Positions 45,368 through 54,926 are shown, counted from the first letter of the stretch. The stretch is DNA of 64,000 nucleotides from UBA6623 sp965248235 (GCA_965248235.1 CBDFIU010000003.1:1054001-1118000); one strand, 5' to 3'. Notes: generated by a model not told the origin, from the letters alone. Numbers and translations: made by a program.

Positions 45368-45841
45368 TCAGGACCGGATCACGGTGACATCATCGAACCC
45401 CTCGTCGCGTGAAGGCGGTTCAAGGGCTTCGGCCATGGCGCGCATAACGTCCTCGGGTACGCGGCGCTTGCGGGCGCGGTTGCGCTCGAGGCAGACGCCC
45501 AACTCCACATCGAAAAACAACGCCTCGGCGCGGCAACCTCGCCGCTTGGCGATATCGAGGAAATCGCGGCGTTGCTCGGCTATCAGGTTCGTCGCGTCGA
45601 TATAGTTGACCGGGCGTCCAATATCGAGTCGCGCTTCGAGCAGATACCGCAGCGCGCGAAAGATGTCTTCCTGGAAAGCCTGTTCATCGACGTCGTCGGC
45701 GAGGAGGAGGCGCAACTCGTCGCTCGACAGCGGCGTGATGCCGCGCTCGCGAAACCAGGTCGACTTACCGGCGCCGGGGAGGCCCACCGCCACGACAATG
45801 CGTTGAAGCGGCGGTGGCCCGGGACGAGCTGTTTCGTTCAA
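45368..45841 (-). CDS. P-loop kinase-like ATPase (AAA_33)
   Basis: A 157-residue protein with Walker A VAVGLPGAGKSTWFRERG and a downstream DATNLIAEQRRDFL segment typical of small polynucleotide-kinase-like AAA_33 proteins. The lid region CLERNRARKRRVPEDVM is arginine-rich, as expected for phosphoryl transfer. The substrate (RNA end, nucleoside or other) is unknown. The start is TTG at 45841 because GGAGGAGGA lies 6 bases upstream; a further TTG upstream would add only a glycine-rich leader. It is convergent with the TolC-like gene. Confidence 0.78.
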   Translation of the reverse strand: MNETARPGPPPLQRIVVAVGLPGAGKSTWFRERGITPLSSDELRLLLADDVDEQAFQEDIFRALRYLLEARLDIGRPVNYIDATNLIAEQRRDFLDIAKRRGCRAEALFFDVELGVCLERNRARKRRVPEDVMRAMAEALEPPSRDEGFDDVTVIRS

Positions 45842-45878
45842 GTCGCGTCCTCCTCCGCCCAAGGATAACCGACGCCGG

Positions 45879-46790
45879 CTAAAATTCCACGGGCACGGGG
45901 GAAAAGCAGGTGATGAAGACGATGGCCAGTAGTATCCCGAGACCGCGGCGGCGTGGGCCGATTTCGTAGGCGTCGTTGACCGTGGGTGCGTGTTTCAGTC
46001 CCATGAACCACAGCATGATCAAGATCAACATGTAGTGGTAGCCCTTGGTCAACGTCACCGCGAGCAACGCGGCAAAGGCAAAGCCCGCGAACAACTTCGC
46101 CCGGCGACCGAACAGGGCGTAGCTGATGTGTCCGCCGTCGAGTTGCCCGACAGGAAGGAGATTGAGCGCTGTGACGAACAGGCCAACCCAACCGGCCTTT
46201 GCGACCGCGTGTGGTTCCAGATTCATTCCTTCAATTCGCGGGCCGAGCAAGACCCACTCCATCGCCCTGAAGAGCAACGTGGCGCCTAAGATCGGCCCCT
46301 CCGAGGAATCTGGGACTGTCTGTTCCGACAAAGCGATCCCTACCAAACTCACCGGAATCGCCACCACCAATCCGGCCAGCGGACCGGCGGCCGCGATGTC
46401 AAACAATGCTCGACGATTAGGGATCAAAGGCGACATCCGAATCACCGCCCCCAAAGTCCCGAAAAAGGAAGGGAAGGGAATGAAGTAGGGCAAGGTCGCA
46501 TCAACGCGGTAATAGCGTGCCGCAAAGTAATGCCCGAATTCATGAGAGCCCAGAATCGCCAGCATGCACGCGGAATAGGCAAAGCCGCCCACCACCGTTG
46601 TCGAGACCACAGTTAACAGAAAAAGCAGAACGTGCAACCATATGCGCCGTTTGGGCTGCGGCGGCACCGGGCGCAACGCGGGCCGTGACCCGCCGTTCCA
46701 AGCCCGGCCGAAGCGATCCGGCACGATCGGCGGGGGGCCGAGCGGACTGGGCGGTTCGGGTGGACCGGGCGGATAGGATCCGGAAGACAT
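45879..46790 (-). CDS. M50-family site-2-type metalloprotease
   Basis: A 303-residue intramembrane protease. After a proline-rich cytosolic N-terminus it has about six membrane segments. The zinc motif H83-E-F-G-H lies in ILGSHEFGHYFAARYY, and the second ligand aspartate in LLPVGQLDGGHISYALFG (NPDG-like region, here GQLDGG). FPSFFGTLGAVIRM and LFDIAAAGPLAGLVVAIPVSL are typical of the family. Site-2 proteases cleave membrane-bound regulators; without neighbouring anti-sigma genes the substrate is unknown. It is divergent from the cytochrome DUF1549 gene, with the shared promoter region at about 46791-46902. Confidence 0.87.
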   Translation of the reverse strand: MSSGSYPPGPPEPPSPLGPPPIVPDRFGRAWNGGSRPALRPVPPQPKRRIWLHVLLFLLTVVSTTVVGGFAYSACMLAILGSHEFGHYFAARYYRVDATLPYFIPFPSFFGTLGAVIRMSPLIPNRRALFDIAAAGPLAGLVVAIPVSLVGIALSEQTVPDSSEGPILGATLLFRAMEWVLLGPRIEGMNLEPHAVAKAGWVGLFVTALNLLPVGQLDGGHISYALFGRRAKLFAGFAFAALLAVTLTKGYHYMLILIMLWFMGLKHAPTVNDAYEIGPRRRGLGILLAIVFITCFSPVPVEF

Positions 46791-46902
46791 CCTCTTACCA
46801 GGTTACAAGAAGCAGCTTCCCGGCCCGTCGCATCCGTCATGGTTCATGGTGAAAACGCCCGGTCGTTGGTATCCTAATCGAGTAACGAGGCGGGGAACGA
46901 AA

Positions 46903-49900
46903 ATGACTAACGCATTGCGTCTTCTTTCCGCGGCGGCCTTGCTCGGCTGCGCGGCGAACGCGTCGGCGGAGACGGTTCGTTTCAACCGCGATATTCGGCC
47001 GATTCTTTCGGAAAACTGCTTCCAGTGTCACGGCCCCGACAGTAACGCTCGTCAGGCGGATTTACGCCTCGACCGGCGCGAAGTCGCGGTATCGCGAGGC
47101 GCTCTGCAGCCCGGAGACGCCGCCGCCAGCAAGCTTGTGGCGCGCATCAACGCGTCTAACGAAGTGCTCGTGATGCCGCCTCCGGCCACCGACAAGAAGC
47201 TGAGCTCGGAGCAAAAAAACCTGCTCAAGCAATGGATCGAACAAGGCGCCGAATACGAAAGCCATTGGGCCTACATCCCGCCGCGGCGATCCGAGGCGCC
47301 CGACGGCTCGGCGGCGATCGACCATCTTCTCGCAAAAGGACTTCACGAGAAGGGAATCGAGCCGGCGGTCGAAGCCGAGCCGGTCGTGTTGGCGCGACGT
47401 CTCAATTTCGACTTGACGGGGCTCCCGCCAAGCTACGAAGCCGTTTCGCGGTTCGTGACCGACAGCGATCCGGGAGCCTACGAAAAGCTGCTTGAGGAGC
47501 TGCTGGCATCGCGCCATTTCGGCGAGCGCATGGCGGTGCACTGGCTCGACTTGGTTCGCTACGCCGACACCGTGGGCTACCACGGCGACGTGCCGATGAA
47601 CGTCTACCCCTTCAGAGATTGGGTCGTTGAGTCATTCAACGAAAACAAACCTTTCGACGAGTTTACCCGCGAGCAATTAGCGGGCGACCTGCTGCCCGAC
47701 GCGACGCCCGAGCAACTCGTCGGAAGCGGTTACAACCGTCTCAGCCGCATGACGAATGAAGGCGGCTCGCAGCCCAAGGAATACCTCGCCAAGTACGCCG
47801 CCGACCGCGTGCGCAATATTTCGACCGTTTGGCTCAGCTCGACGATGGGCTGCTCGGAATGCCACGACCACAAGTTCGATCCTTTCCTGGCGAAGGATTT
47901 CTATTCGATGGCGGCCTTCTTCGCCGACATCGAGGAGAAGGGCGTGGCCGACGGCAACTTTGATTGGGGATCCCACATCCGCGTGCTTCCCGATCGCGCG
48001 GCCTCCGAGATGGCCGATATCGACAAAAAGCTCGAGACATTGCATGAAAGCGGCGATGGCAAGCTTTCCCCGACGCCCAAGAACGTCAACACGGTCGCGC
48101 GTTATCTCCAAGACGATTTTTACCGTTGGCGGTTGCTCGACCCCGAGCGGGTGCGGCAAGACTGCGAACACCCCGACTTCAGCCAATGTGATCTCTACGA
48201 TCTGACCGAAGAGGACAACGGCCTGGTTCGCGTATCGCTGACGGGTGAAAAAAAACCGCGCAAGGTCATGCATCAACTCGAGATCGGGTTGGGCGAAGAG
48301 ACCATCAGCGCCTTGGCCATCGAACTGTTCCCGACCGCGGACTTCCATCAGTTTGAACTGAGCGAGTTTCAGGTTCGCCTGCTGGGCCGCGCAGACTGGC
48401 CGATGCGCGTATCCATCGAGGCGCTTGTCCCCGATCACGAAGGGCCAAAGTCGATGTTGCGCCACGCGATCGACGAAAATTTCCACTCGGGCTGGCGGGG
48501 CAGCTGGGTCGAGGAGCCGCGCAAGACGGCCCGCCGGGCGCTGTTTGTTTTCGAACAGCCGATCCACGCCACGCGCGGCGAAAAGCTTCAAGTGACGGCG
48601 CTTTTCTACGGTCGGCGCGGCGAGAACGTCGCGGGCCTGATGCGCCTGCTCGCGACCGATGCCGATTTCCCCGAATTGCCGGCGTCGGGCGAGTTGCGAG
48701 CCGCGCTGTTAGCGAAGGGTCGGCGGAGCGACGCGCAACAAGAGGCCGTCGTGGAGGCTTTCGAGAAACTCACCGGCGGCAATACGCATTGGCCCGAGAT
48801 TCGGCGGCTCGAGCGCCGCAAGAAGACCCTGCTCGACCACGCCGGCGAGTCGCTGATCGCGAAATCCGTCGAGCCGCGCAAGATGCGCATTCTGCCGAGA
48901 GGAAATTGGATGGATGACTCTGGGCAGGTGGTCGAGCCCCAAGCGCCGCATTTCCTCAATCCGCCCGAAACCAACGGTCGGCAACTAACGCGGCTCGATC
49001 TCGCCAATTGGGTAGTTGATCGCGACAACCCGCTCACGGCCCGCGTTTTCGTCAACCGGCTGTGGAAGATGTTTTTCGGGACAGGTCTTTCGAAGGTGCT
49101 CGACGACATCGGTTCACAGGGCGAGTCGCCGCGAAATCAAGAACTGCTTGACTGGTTGGCGGTCGAGTTCATGGAAAGCGGCTGGGACGTCAAGCACATC
49201 GTCAAGACGATGCTGATGTCGAAGGCCTATCGCCGCTCGAGCGAGCCGTCGGAGGAGTTACTCGCGGCTGATCCCGGCAACCGGCTACACGGGCGTCAGA
49301 CGATGGCGCGGCTTGACGCGGAGTTCGTCCGTGACAACCTACTGGCGGTGAGCGGCCTGCTGAATCGCACGATGGGGGGACCGAGCGTCAAGCCTTATCA
49401 GCCGGCCGGTTATTACGAAGAGCTGAACTTCCCCAAGCGGATTTATGAAGCCGACTTGAACCCGAACCAATTCCGCCGCGGCGTCTATACGCACTGGCAG
49501 CGGCAATACGTCCATCCGTCGCTGATGGCTTTCGACGCACCCTCGCGCGAGGAATGCGCCGCCGAGCGCGCGGTTTCGAATACGCCGCTGCAATCGCTGG
49601 TGCTGCTCAATGACCCCAGCTATATCGAGGCCGCGCGGGCCTTCGCGGGCAGGGTTCTCAAATCCGCGAAGAGTGACCGGGCGCGTGTCGAGTGGGCTTT
49701 CCAAGAGGCCTTCTCGCGGCGCGTGCAAGACGAAGAAGCGGAGGTCGTGCTGGCGCTGCTTGAAAGCCGCCGCGGGCAATTCAAGAAAGACCCCGCCGGA
49801 GCCGAGCAATTGCTGAAGACCGGAATTACGCACCAGGCCGGCGGCGCGAAAAAGACCGAACTCGCCGCCTGGACCAGCGTCGCCCGGGCCCTGTTTAACA

Positions 49901-49926
49901 AACACGAATTCGTCATGCGATATTAG
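46903..49926 (+). CDS. Planctomycete-type cytochrome DUF1549/DUF1553 protein
   Basis: A 1007-residue secreted protein with a signal peptide (ALRLLSAAALLGCAANASA). The N-terminal PSCyt1 cytochrome has the haem motif C39-F-Q-C-H in ILSENCFQCHGPDS. DUF1549 follows (LARRLNFDLTGLPPSYEAV, HWLDLVRYADT), with a second haem-like motif C317-S-E-C-H in STMGCSECHDHKFDP. The C-terminal DUF1553 has ARVFVNRLWKMFFGTGL and LLDWLAVEFMESGWDVKHIV. Haem is attached in the periplasm. GGGGAA lies just upstream of the ATG at 46903. It is immediately followed by a DUF1501 gene, a pair repeatedly seen in Planctomycetes and Solibacteres whose function remains unknown. Confidence 0.92.
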   Translation: MTNALRLLSAAALLGCAANASAETVRFNRDIRPILSENCFQCHGPDSNARQADLRLDRREVAVSRGALQPGDAAASKLVARINASNEVLVMPPPATDKKLSSEQKNLLKQWIEQGAEYESHWAYIPPRRSEAPDGSAAIDHLLAKGLHEKGIEPAVEAEPVVLARRLNFDLTGLPPSYEAVSRFVTDSDPGAYEKLLEELLASRHFGERMAVHWLDLVRYADTVGYHGDVPMNVYPFRDWVVESFNENKPFDEFTREQLAGDLLPDATPEQLVGSGYNRLSRMTNEGGSQPKEYLAKYAADRVRNISTVWLSSTMGCSECHDHKFDPFLAKDFYSMAAFFADIEEKGVADGNFDWGSHIRVLPDRAASEMADIDKKLETLHESGDGKLSPTPKNVNTVARYLQDDFYRWRLLDPERVRQDCEHPDFSQCDLYDLTEEDNGLVRVSLTGEKKPRKVMHQLEIGLGEETISALAIELFPTADFHQFELSEFQVRLLGRADWPMRVSIEALVPDHEGPKSMLRHAIDENFHSGWRGSWVEEPRKTARRALFVFEQPIHATRGEKLQVTALFYGRRGENVAGLMRLLATDADFPELPASGELRAALLAKGRRSDAQQEAVVEAFEKLTGGNTHWPEIRRLERRKKTLLDHAGESLIAKSVEPRKMRILPRGNWMDDSGQVVEPQAPHFLNPPETNGRQLTRLDLANWVVDRDNPLTARVFVNRLWKMFFGTGLSKVLDDIGSQGESPRNQELLDWLAVEFMESGWDVKHIVKTMLMSKAYRRSSEPSEELLAADPGNRLHGRQTMARLDAEFVRDNLLAVSGLLNRTMGGPSVKPYQPAGYYEELNFPKRIYEADLNPNQFRRGVYTHWQRQYVHPSLMAFDAPSREECAAERAVSNTPLQSLVLLNDPSYIEAARAFAGRVLKSAKSDRARVEWAFQEAFSRRVQDEEAEVVLALLESRRGQFKKDPAGAEQLLKTGITHQAGGAKKTELAAWTSVARALFNKHEFVMRY

Positions 49927-49989
49927 AGACGTAGAGACCTGCGTGGAGATGTGGCGCGCGCCGCTGACGCGCCGATTGAGGAAATCACC

Positions 49990-51408
49990 ATGACCAACGA
50001 AAAAAGAAACCTGCTGAACCGCCGCGGCTTTCTAGGGCGCTCGTCGATGGGCCTCGGAGCGCTGGCCCTCAACTCGGTTCTCCAGCCGAAACTATTCGGC
50101 GCGAAAAGCGGCCTCCCCGGCTTCCCCAATCACACGCCCAAGGTCAAGCGCATTATCTTCCTGTGCATGGCCGGCGGCCCGGCGCACCTCGAGCTGCTCG
50201 ACCACAAACCCGAACTCGCCAAGCGCGACGGCGAGCCGATGCCGGAATCCTTCACCAAGGGACAGCAGATCGCCCAGCTACAGGGCAAGGAGCTGAAGAT
50301 CCTTGGCCCGCAGCATCCCTTCCAACACTACGGCGAGAGCGGCCAGTACATGACCTCGCAGCTCCCGAAAATCGGCGAGGTCGCCGACGATCTCTGCATC
50401 ATTCGATCGATGCAAACCGAGCAGATCAACCACGACACGGCCCACACTCTCATGAATACCGGTTTTCAAATGGCCGGGCGGCCCAGCATGGGCTCGTGGC
50501 TGCTCTACGGGCTCGGCAGTGAAGCGGAAGACCTGCCGGGGTTCGTTGTCCTCACCTCGGAAGGCGGCGCGCAGGCGCAGCCGATCGCCGCCCGGCAATG
50601 GCACTCCGGCTTTCTGCCGAGCATCTACCAAGGCGTGAAGTTCAACTCGTCGGGCGATCCGGTCAACTACGTTCGCAACCCGGCGGGAGTCAACCGCGAA
50701 ATGCAGGGCGAGTTGATTGACGCGGTCGGCAAGCTCAACCGCATCCAAAACACATGGATGGACGACCCGGAAATCGCCACTCGGATCGCGCAGTACGAGT
50801 TGGCTTTCCGGATGCAGATGAGCGTTCCCGATCTGGTCGATTTCTCAGACGAGCCGCAACACGTTCTCGACATGTACGGCGCCAAGGGCGGCGGCGGGAC
50901 CTTCGCTTCCAATTGCCTTCTCGCCCGCCGCTTAGCCGAGCGGGGCGTGCGCTTCATTCATCTCTATCACCGCGGTTGGGACCACCACAACGAAATCAAA
51001 AAGGGCATCCCGATCAGTTGCAACTATGTGGACCAGGGCACGTCGGCGCTGATCAAGGATCTCAAGCAGCGCGGCATGTTCGAGGACACGCTGATCGTCT
51101 GGGGTGGCGAGTTCGGCCGCACGCCGATGTCGCAGGGCGACAAGCGTGAGCTGCTCGGCCGCGACCATCACATCAAGGGCTTTTCGATGTGGATGGCCGG
51201 CGGCGGCATCAAGGGCGGCACCAGCTACGGAGCAACGGACGACCTCGGCTACGCCGCGGTGGAAAATGTCGTTACCATCAACGATTTCCACGCGACGATG
51301 CTGCATCTCTTCGGCGTCGACCACTTGAAGCTGACCCACCGCTTCCAAGGCCGCGACTTCCGGTTAACGGACGTCCACGGCAATGTCGTGAAGGATATTC
51401 TGACGTAG
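49990..51408 (+). CDS. DUF1501 Tat-exported protein
   Basis: A 472-residue protein with a twin-arginine signal (LNRRGFLGRSSMGLGALAL, residues about 9-27). The fold resembles alkaline-phosphatase/sulfatase-type hydrolases. The family markers IIFLCMAGGPAHLELLDHKPEL, QINHDTAHTLMNTGFQMAGRPS, RFIHLYHRGWDHHNEIKKG and VWGGEFGRTPMSQGDKRE are present in order. His, Asp and Cys residues in the first three likely form the metal site. It is translated after the DUF1549/1553 gene with GAGGAA upstream, so the two probably work together on an unknown polymer or sulfated substrate. Confidence 0.92.
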   Translation: MTNEKRNLLNRRGFLGRSSMGLGALALNSVLQPKLFGAKSGLPGFPNHTPKVKRIIFLCMAGGPAHLELLDHKPELAKRDGEPMPESFTKGQQIAQLQGKELKILGPQHPFQHYGESGQYMTSQLPKIGEVADDLCIIRSMQTEQINHDTAHTLMNTGFQMAGRPSMGSWLLYGLGSEAEDLPGFVVLTSEGGAQAQPIAARQWHSGFLPSIYQGVKFNSSGDPVNYVRNPAGVNREMQGELIDAVGKLNRIQNTWMDDPEIATRIAQYELAFRMQMSVPDLVDFSDEPQHVLDMYGAKGGGGTFASNCLLARRLAERGVRFIHLYHRGWDHHNEIKKGIPISCNYVDQGTSALIKDLKQRGMFEDTLIVWGGEFGRTPMSQGDKRELLGRDHHIKGFSMWMAGGGIKGGTSYGATDDLGYAAVENVVTINDFHATMLHLFGVDHLKLTHRFQGRDFRLTDVHGNVVKDILT

Positions 51409-51477
51409 CGACCGGCGGAGACCCGCGCTGCCGCCGATCGTCGTTGGACCACACGACCGGTTTCTCTATTACGGTCA

Positions 51478-51496
51478 ACGACATTTGCAATGTCGT
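51478..51496. terminator. Possible stem after the DUF1501 gene
   Basis: A perfect 8-bp stem ACGACATT-TGC-AATGTCGT, 70 bases after the stop codon. No T-run follows, so intrinsic termination is uncertain. Confidence 0.35.
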
Positions 51497-51574
51497 TCGG
51501 GAGTTGTTCGCCCGTTTGTGGGCCGGCCGTGTCTCGCCATTTTGTGTTGAAAGAATGAGGAGGCTTTGTCCGCC

Positions 51575-52048
51575 ATGTCCAACGACGAAACTCTGCGCGA
51601 ACATCTGGTGAAGCTTCTGCAAGCCCGCCAGGCCCACGCCACGCTTGCGTCGGCGGTCAAGGATTGCCCGGCTGACCAGCGCGGCGTCCGGCCGGACGGG
51701 TTGCCCTACAGCGCTTGGCAAATCCTCGAGCACATCCGCATCGCGCAAAGGGACATACTCGAATTCAGCCGCGATCGAAGCCACGTCTCGCCCAAGTGGC
51801 CGGAAGGCTATTGGCCGGAAAGTGAAGCACCGCCCGACGACGAGTCCTGGGAAAAGAGCATCGCCGAGATTCACGCCGACCTAGAACAGATGACGCAATT
51901 GGTGCTCGACCCCGAGACCGACCTCTATGCCGCGATCGAGTGGGGCGACGGCCAGACGATCCTGCGCGAAGCCATAATGATAGCCGACCACAACAGCTAC
52001 CACGTCGGTCAACTCGTGCTGCTACGCCGGCTGCTGGGTTCGTGGTGA
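51575..52048 (+). CDS. DinB family protein
   Basis: A 157-residue four-helix-bundle protein with the three DinB metal ligands: QILEHIRIAQRDILEF gives the first histidine and HNSYHVGQLVLLRRLL the second and third (HxxxH). DGLPYSAWQILEH is a typical N-terminal cap. Members are metal-dependent enzymes such as thiol-dependent hydrolases or transferases; the particular reaction is unknown. The ATG at 51575 has GAGGAGG 11 bases upstream and starts the family directly. It lies alone between the DUF1501 gene and the convergent beta-lactamase-like gene. Confidence 0.83.
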   Translation: MSNDETLREHLVKLLQARQAHATLASAVKDCPADQRGVRPDGLPYSAWQILEHIRIAQRDILEFSRDRSHVSPKWPEGYWPESEAPPDDESWEKSIAEIHADLEQMTQLVLDPETDLYAAIEWGDGQTILREAIMIADHNSYHVGQLVLLRRLLGSW

Positions 52049-52078
52049 GCATCGCCCTCGAAACTTCGTGACGCGGAT

Positions 52079-52114
52079 ACAGAGCCCAAGGCGCGAGCGA
52101 CGGGCCAAGCGCAC
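52079..52114. repeat. Dispersed repeat with AGCGACGGGCCAAGCG core, copy 2
   Basis: A 36-bp segment ACAGAGCCCAAGGCGCGAGC.. matching the inverted copy at 32214-32249; AGCGACGGGCCAAGCG (52094-52109) is exact. It lies in a convergent intergenic gap. Confidence 0.65.
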
Positions 52115-52140
52115 CCAACAGGCCTGAAATCGCCCCCCAA

Positions 52141-53424
52141 TCAATCCGCGATGGCTTGATAGGCAAGCACGCGAAAGCGTGCCCGCAAACCAAGGTTGCC
52201 GTTTGGGTAGAGCTGTGACATGAAAATCCCGAACATATCCTCGGCCGGGTCAATGAAGAAAGTCGTATTGAAGAACCCGCCCCAGCCGAACGTTCCCGGC
52301 GAGGCAGGCGTGCCGAGGTCCTTCCCCTCGCGCACGACGAAAAAGCCCAATCCAAACCCGGCCCCTTCGATGCCCATATCCACCAGGTGATCACTCGTCA
52401 TCAACTCCACCGTTTTGCGGCTCAGCAGTCGGGCGCCGCCCAACTCACCGCCGCTGAGCAGCATCTGCGCGAAGCGCGCGTAGTCGCCGATCGTCGAAGA
52501 CAACCCGCCTCCGCCGGAAAAATATGTTGTCGGGCCTTCATAAGGATAGGTGACCGAATAAACCAAGGAACCGTCGCCTTGCAACTCACCATTGGATGCC
52601 CGCGTGATCGGGGCGCCGTTGCAGCGTTCGTAAACAGCCGCGATTCTCCCATGCTTATCTCGCGGCAGAAAAAAGTGGGTGTCGTTCATCCCGAGAGGAG
52701 AGAAAATACGGTCTTCGAAAAACTTGGCCAAGCTTTGGCCCGAGGCTACTTCGACGATTCTTCCCAGCACGTCGATTGACAAGCCGTAATGGAAAGCCTC
52801 GCCGGGGCTGAAAAGCAGCGGCGCGCCGGCGAGAGTCCTCACCCCTTCCGCAATCGTTCCGGCGTCTTGAACAAGCCCGTGCGTGATCCCGGCTTTCTTA
52901 TATTCGGCGCCGATCCGCTCGTTCCACTGGTAGGTGAGACCCGAAGTGTGGGTCAGTAAATGGCGTATCGTGATCGGCCCCTTCGCCGGCGTCGGTTCGC
53001 CGCCCGGCTCCGACTCCGCCGGCAGAACCCTGATGTCCTTGAATTCAGGAATGAACTTCGACACGGGGTCGTTCAGCAAAAACTTCCCCTCTTCCCAAAG
53101 GATCATCACAGCCACGCTCGTGACCGGCTTCGTCATCGAGGCGATGCGGAAGATCGTATCGGTCGTCATCGGCTTGCCGGCTTCGATGTCGGCCATGCCG
53201 AAGGCTTTCAGATGCGCCGTCTTGCCGCGGCGAGCGACCATCGTGACAACGCCGGCAATGTCGTTGCTCTCGACGTGTTGCCTCATCACGCGATCGATGC
53301 GCGCGAGGCGTTCTGATGACAGCCCTACCGACTCGGGTTTCGCCGCCGGCAAGACCTCCGCGGAGAGACGAAGGAAGCTCGCGCCCAGCAGGAGAATTGC
53401 GAGTAGGATGCGTCGTGTAACCAT
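52141..53424 (-). CDS. Beta-lactamase-related serine hydrolase (class C-like)
   Basis: A 427-residue secreted enzyme with a signal peptide (ILLAILLLGASFLRLSA). The catalytic tetrad is recognisable: S96-M-T-K99 in FRIASMTKPVTSVAVMI, tyrosine in GEAFHYGLSIDVLG, and a late GxFGWGG segment (TPASPGTFGWGGFF) that replaces the usual KTG-type third motif. Members are usually esterases, transesterases or D-aminopeptidases rather than true beta-lactamases. The substrate is unknown. The gene is monocistronic and divergent from the thiolase gene. The N-terminal ATG at 53424 precedes a standard signal peptide. Confidence 0.85.
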   Translation of the reverse strand: MVTRRILLAILLLGASFLRLSAEVLPAAKPESVGLSSERLARIDRVMRQHVESNDIAGVVTMVARRGKTAHLKAFGMADIEAGKPMTTDTIFRIASMTKPVTSVAVMILWEEGKFLLNDPVSKFIPEFKDIRVLPAESEPGGEPTPAKGPITIRHLLTHTSGLTYQWNERIGAEYKKAGITHGLVQDAGTIAEGVRTLAGAPLLFSPGEAFHYGLSIDVLGRIVEVASGQSLAKFFEDRIFSPLGMNDTHFFLPRDKHGRIAAVYERCNGAPITRASNGELQGDGSLVYSVTYPYEGPTTYFSGGGGLSSTIGDYARFAQMLLSGGELGGARLLSRKTVELMTSDHLVDMGIEGAGFGLGFFVVREGKDLGTPASPGTFGWGGFFNTTFFIDPAEDMFGIFMSQLYPNGNLGLRARFRVLAYQAIAD

Positions 53425-53511
53425 GGCGAGTAGTATGACGAATTCAGTGACCCGATCGTCGGTCTCGAATTCGGCTATGAGGGAAAACGTGAAATCGGAG
53501 ACAATACGACC

Positions 53512-54669
53512 ATGCGGCCTGTTTCGGTCATTTCCACCGGCATGACCAACTTCGGGGCCTTCCCCGACCTGTCGATTCGCGACTTGGCGGTCGAAGCCGC
53601 CGGGAACTGCCTACGAGCCGCGGACGTTGACCCCGGCCGAGTCGAGGCTCTTTACGTCGGCAATTTCGCGGGACCTTCCTTCGTGGGCCAAAATCACCTC
53701 GCCCCCTGGATTGGCGGCGCGATCGGACTCGAAGGCGTACCCTGCACGCGCATTGAAGCAGCCTGCGCATCAAGCGGCTCGGCATTCTTTCATGCCTATG
53801 CCGGTGTCGCCGGCGGACTCTATGACCTGGTCTTGGTGCTGGGCGTCGAGCAGATGACGCCGCAAACCACCGCCCGCACGACCGAAATCCTCGCGGCGGC
53901 CGGAGACGTCGGAGGCGAGGTTCGCGTCGGCTCGACCTTCCCCTCGATCTTCGCGATGATCGCGCAACGTCACATGCACGAGTTCGGAACCACCCGCCGA
54001 CACTTGGCCGCCGTCGCGGTGAAGAATCACGCCAATGGCGCGTTGAACCCCCGTGCCCAAATGCGCAAGCCGATCACGATGGAAAAGGCCCTCGCCGGCC
54101 GCCCCATCGCCGACCCGCTAACCGTCTACGACTGTTCGTTGATCAGTGACGGCGCGGCGGCCGTGTTGATCGCCTCAGACGACGTGGCCCGAAAACTGTG
54201 TGACAAGCCTGTGCGCGTGCGCGGCTTGGCGCAAGCTTCCGATCGATTGGCGCTCGACGAAAAGCCCGACATCACGACCTTCTCCGCTGTCAAAGTCGCG
54301 GCGGAAAAAGCATACGCCATGGCGGGTGTGGGGCCAAAGGACATCGACTTCGCCGAACTGCATGACTGCTTCACGATCGCGGAAATCATCGCGCTGGAAG
54401 ACCTCGGATTCGTCCCGCGGGGTCACGGCGGACCCGCGACCCTCGAAGGCCGCACGGCGCTCGACGGCGATCTCCCCGTCAACTCCGACGGCGGTCTCAA
54501 GTCCAAGGGACATCCGGTGGGCGCGACCGGCGTCGCACAGATCCGTGAAGTGGTTTCGCAGATTCGCGGCGAGTGCGGCGAACGCCAAATCCCCCAAACC
54601 GGCGTGGGGCTCACACAAAACCTAGGCGGCTCCGGCGCAACCTGCGTCGTGGGAGTTTTCTCGGCATGA
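53512..54669 (+). CDS. Thiolase family protein (acetyl-CoA acetyltransferase/SCP-x type)
   Basis: A 385-residue thiolase of the SCP-x/non-degradative type. The first catalytic cysteine C85 is in IEAACASSGSAFFHA, the second cysteine/histidine region is in FAELHDCFTIAEIIALEDL, and the C-terminal GHPVGATGVAQIREVV loop is conserved. It condenses or cleaves acyl-CoA. These thiolases normally need a small DUF35 OB-fold partner, and such a gene overlaps its stop by 4 bp (ATGA). The first ATG at 53512 starts the fold. Substrate preference cannot be predicted. Confidence 0.88.
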   Translation: MRPVSVISTGMTNFGAFPDLSIRDLAVEAAGNCLRAADVDPGRVEALYVGNFAGPSFVGQNHLAPWIGGAIGLEGVPCTRIEAACASSGSAFFHAYAGVAGGLYDLVLVLGVEQMTPQTTARTTEILAAAGDVGGEVRVGSTFPSIFAMIAQRHMHEFGTTRRHLAAVAVKNHANGALNPRAQMRKPITMEKALAGRPIADPLTVYDCSLISDGAAAVLIASDDVARKLCDKPVRVRGLAQASDRLALDEKPDITTFSAVKVAAEKAYAMAGVGPKDIDFAELHDCFTIAEIIALEDLGFVPRGHGGPATLEGRTALDGDLPVNSDGGLKSKGHPVGATGVAQIREVVSQIRGECGERQIPQTGVGLTQNLGGSGATCVVGVFSA

Positions 54670-54899
54670 GCGCGATCGAGGTGGGCACCCAAGCCCGGGT
54701 TTATTCGGTGACGAAGCTACATGCCTCCGCCGAAGCCTTCGAGAAAGACTTGCCGTTCCAAACGGCCATCGTCGAGTTTCCCGATGGTTCCCGCAAGACG
54801 GTGCGCATCCAAGGCCCCGACGTCGGGATCGACGATCTCGTCGAGGCCCTCGACAAACGCGATGCGGTTTGGTTTTTCGGGAAGACGCAAGAGCCGTAA
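54666..54899 (+). CDS. Small DUF35-like OB-fold protein (zinc-ribbon absent)
   Basis: A 77-residue protein. GTQARVYSVTKLHASAEAFEKD and FQTAIVEFPDGSRKTVRIQGPD resemble the OB-fold half of the DUF35 protein that accompanies SCP-x-type thiolases. The usual N-terminal zinc-ribbon half, with four cysteines, is missing; there is no cysteine in the protein. It overlaps the thiolase stop codon (ATGA), so translation is coupled. It may be a reduced partner, supporting thiolase folding or activity without the ribbon, but this is inference. Confidence 0.72.
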   Translation: MSAIEVGTQARVYSVTKLHASAEAFEKDLPFQTAIVEFPDGSRKTVRIQGPDVGIDDLVEALDKRDAVWFFGKTQEP

Positions 54900-54926
54900 A
54901 GAGTCTCTAAGAGGCAGAGTCTTCCG

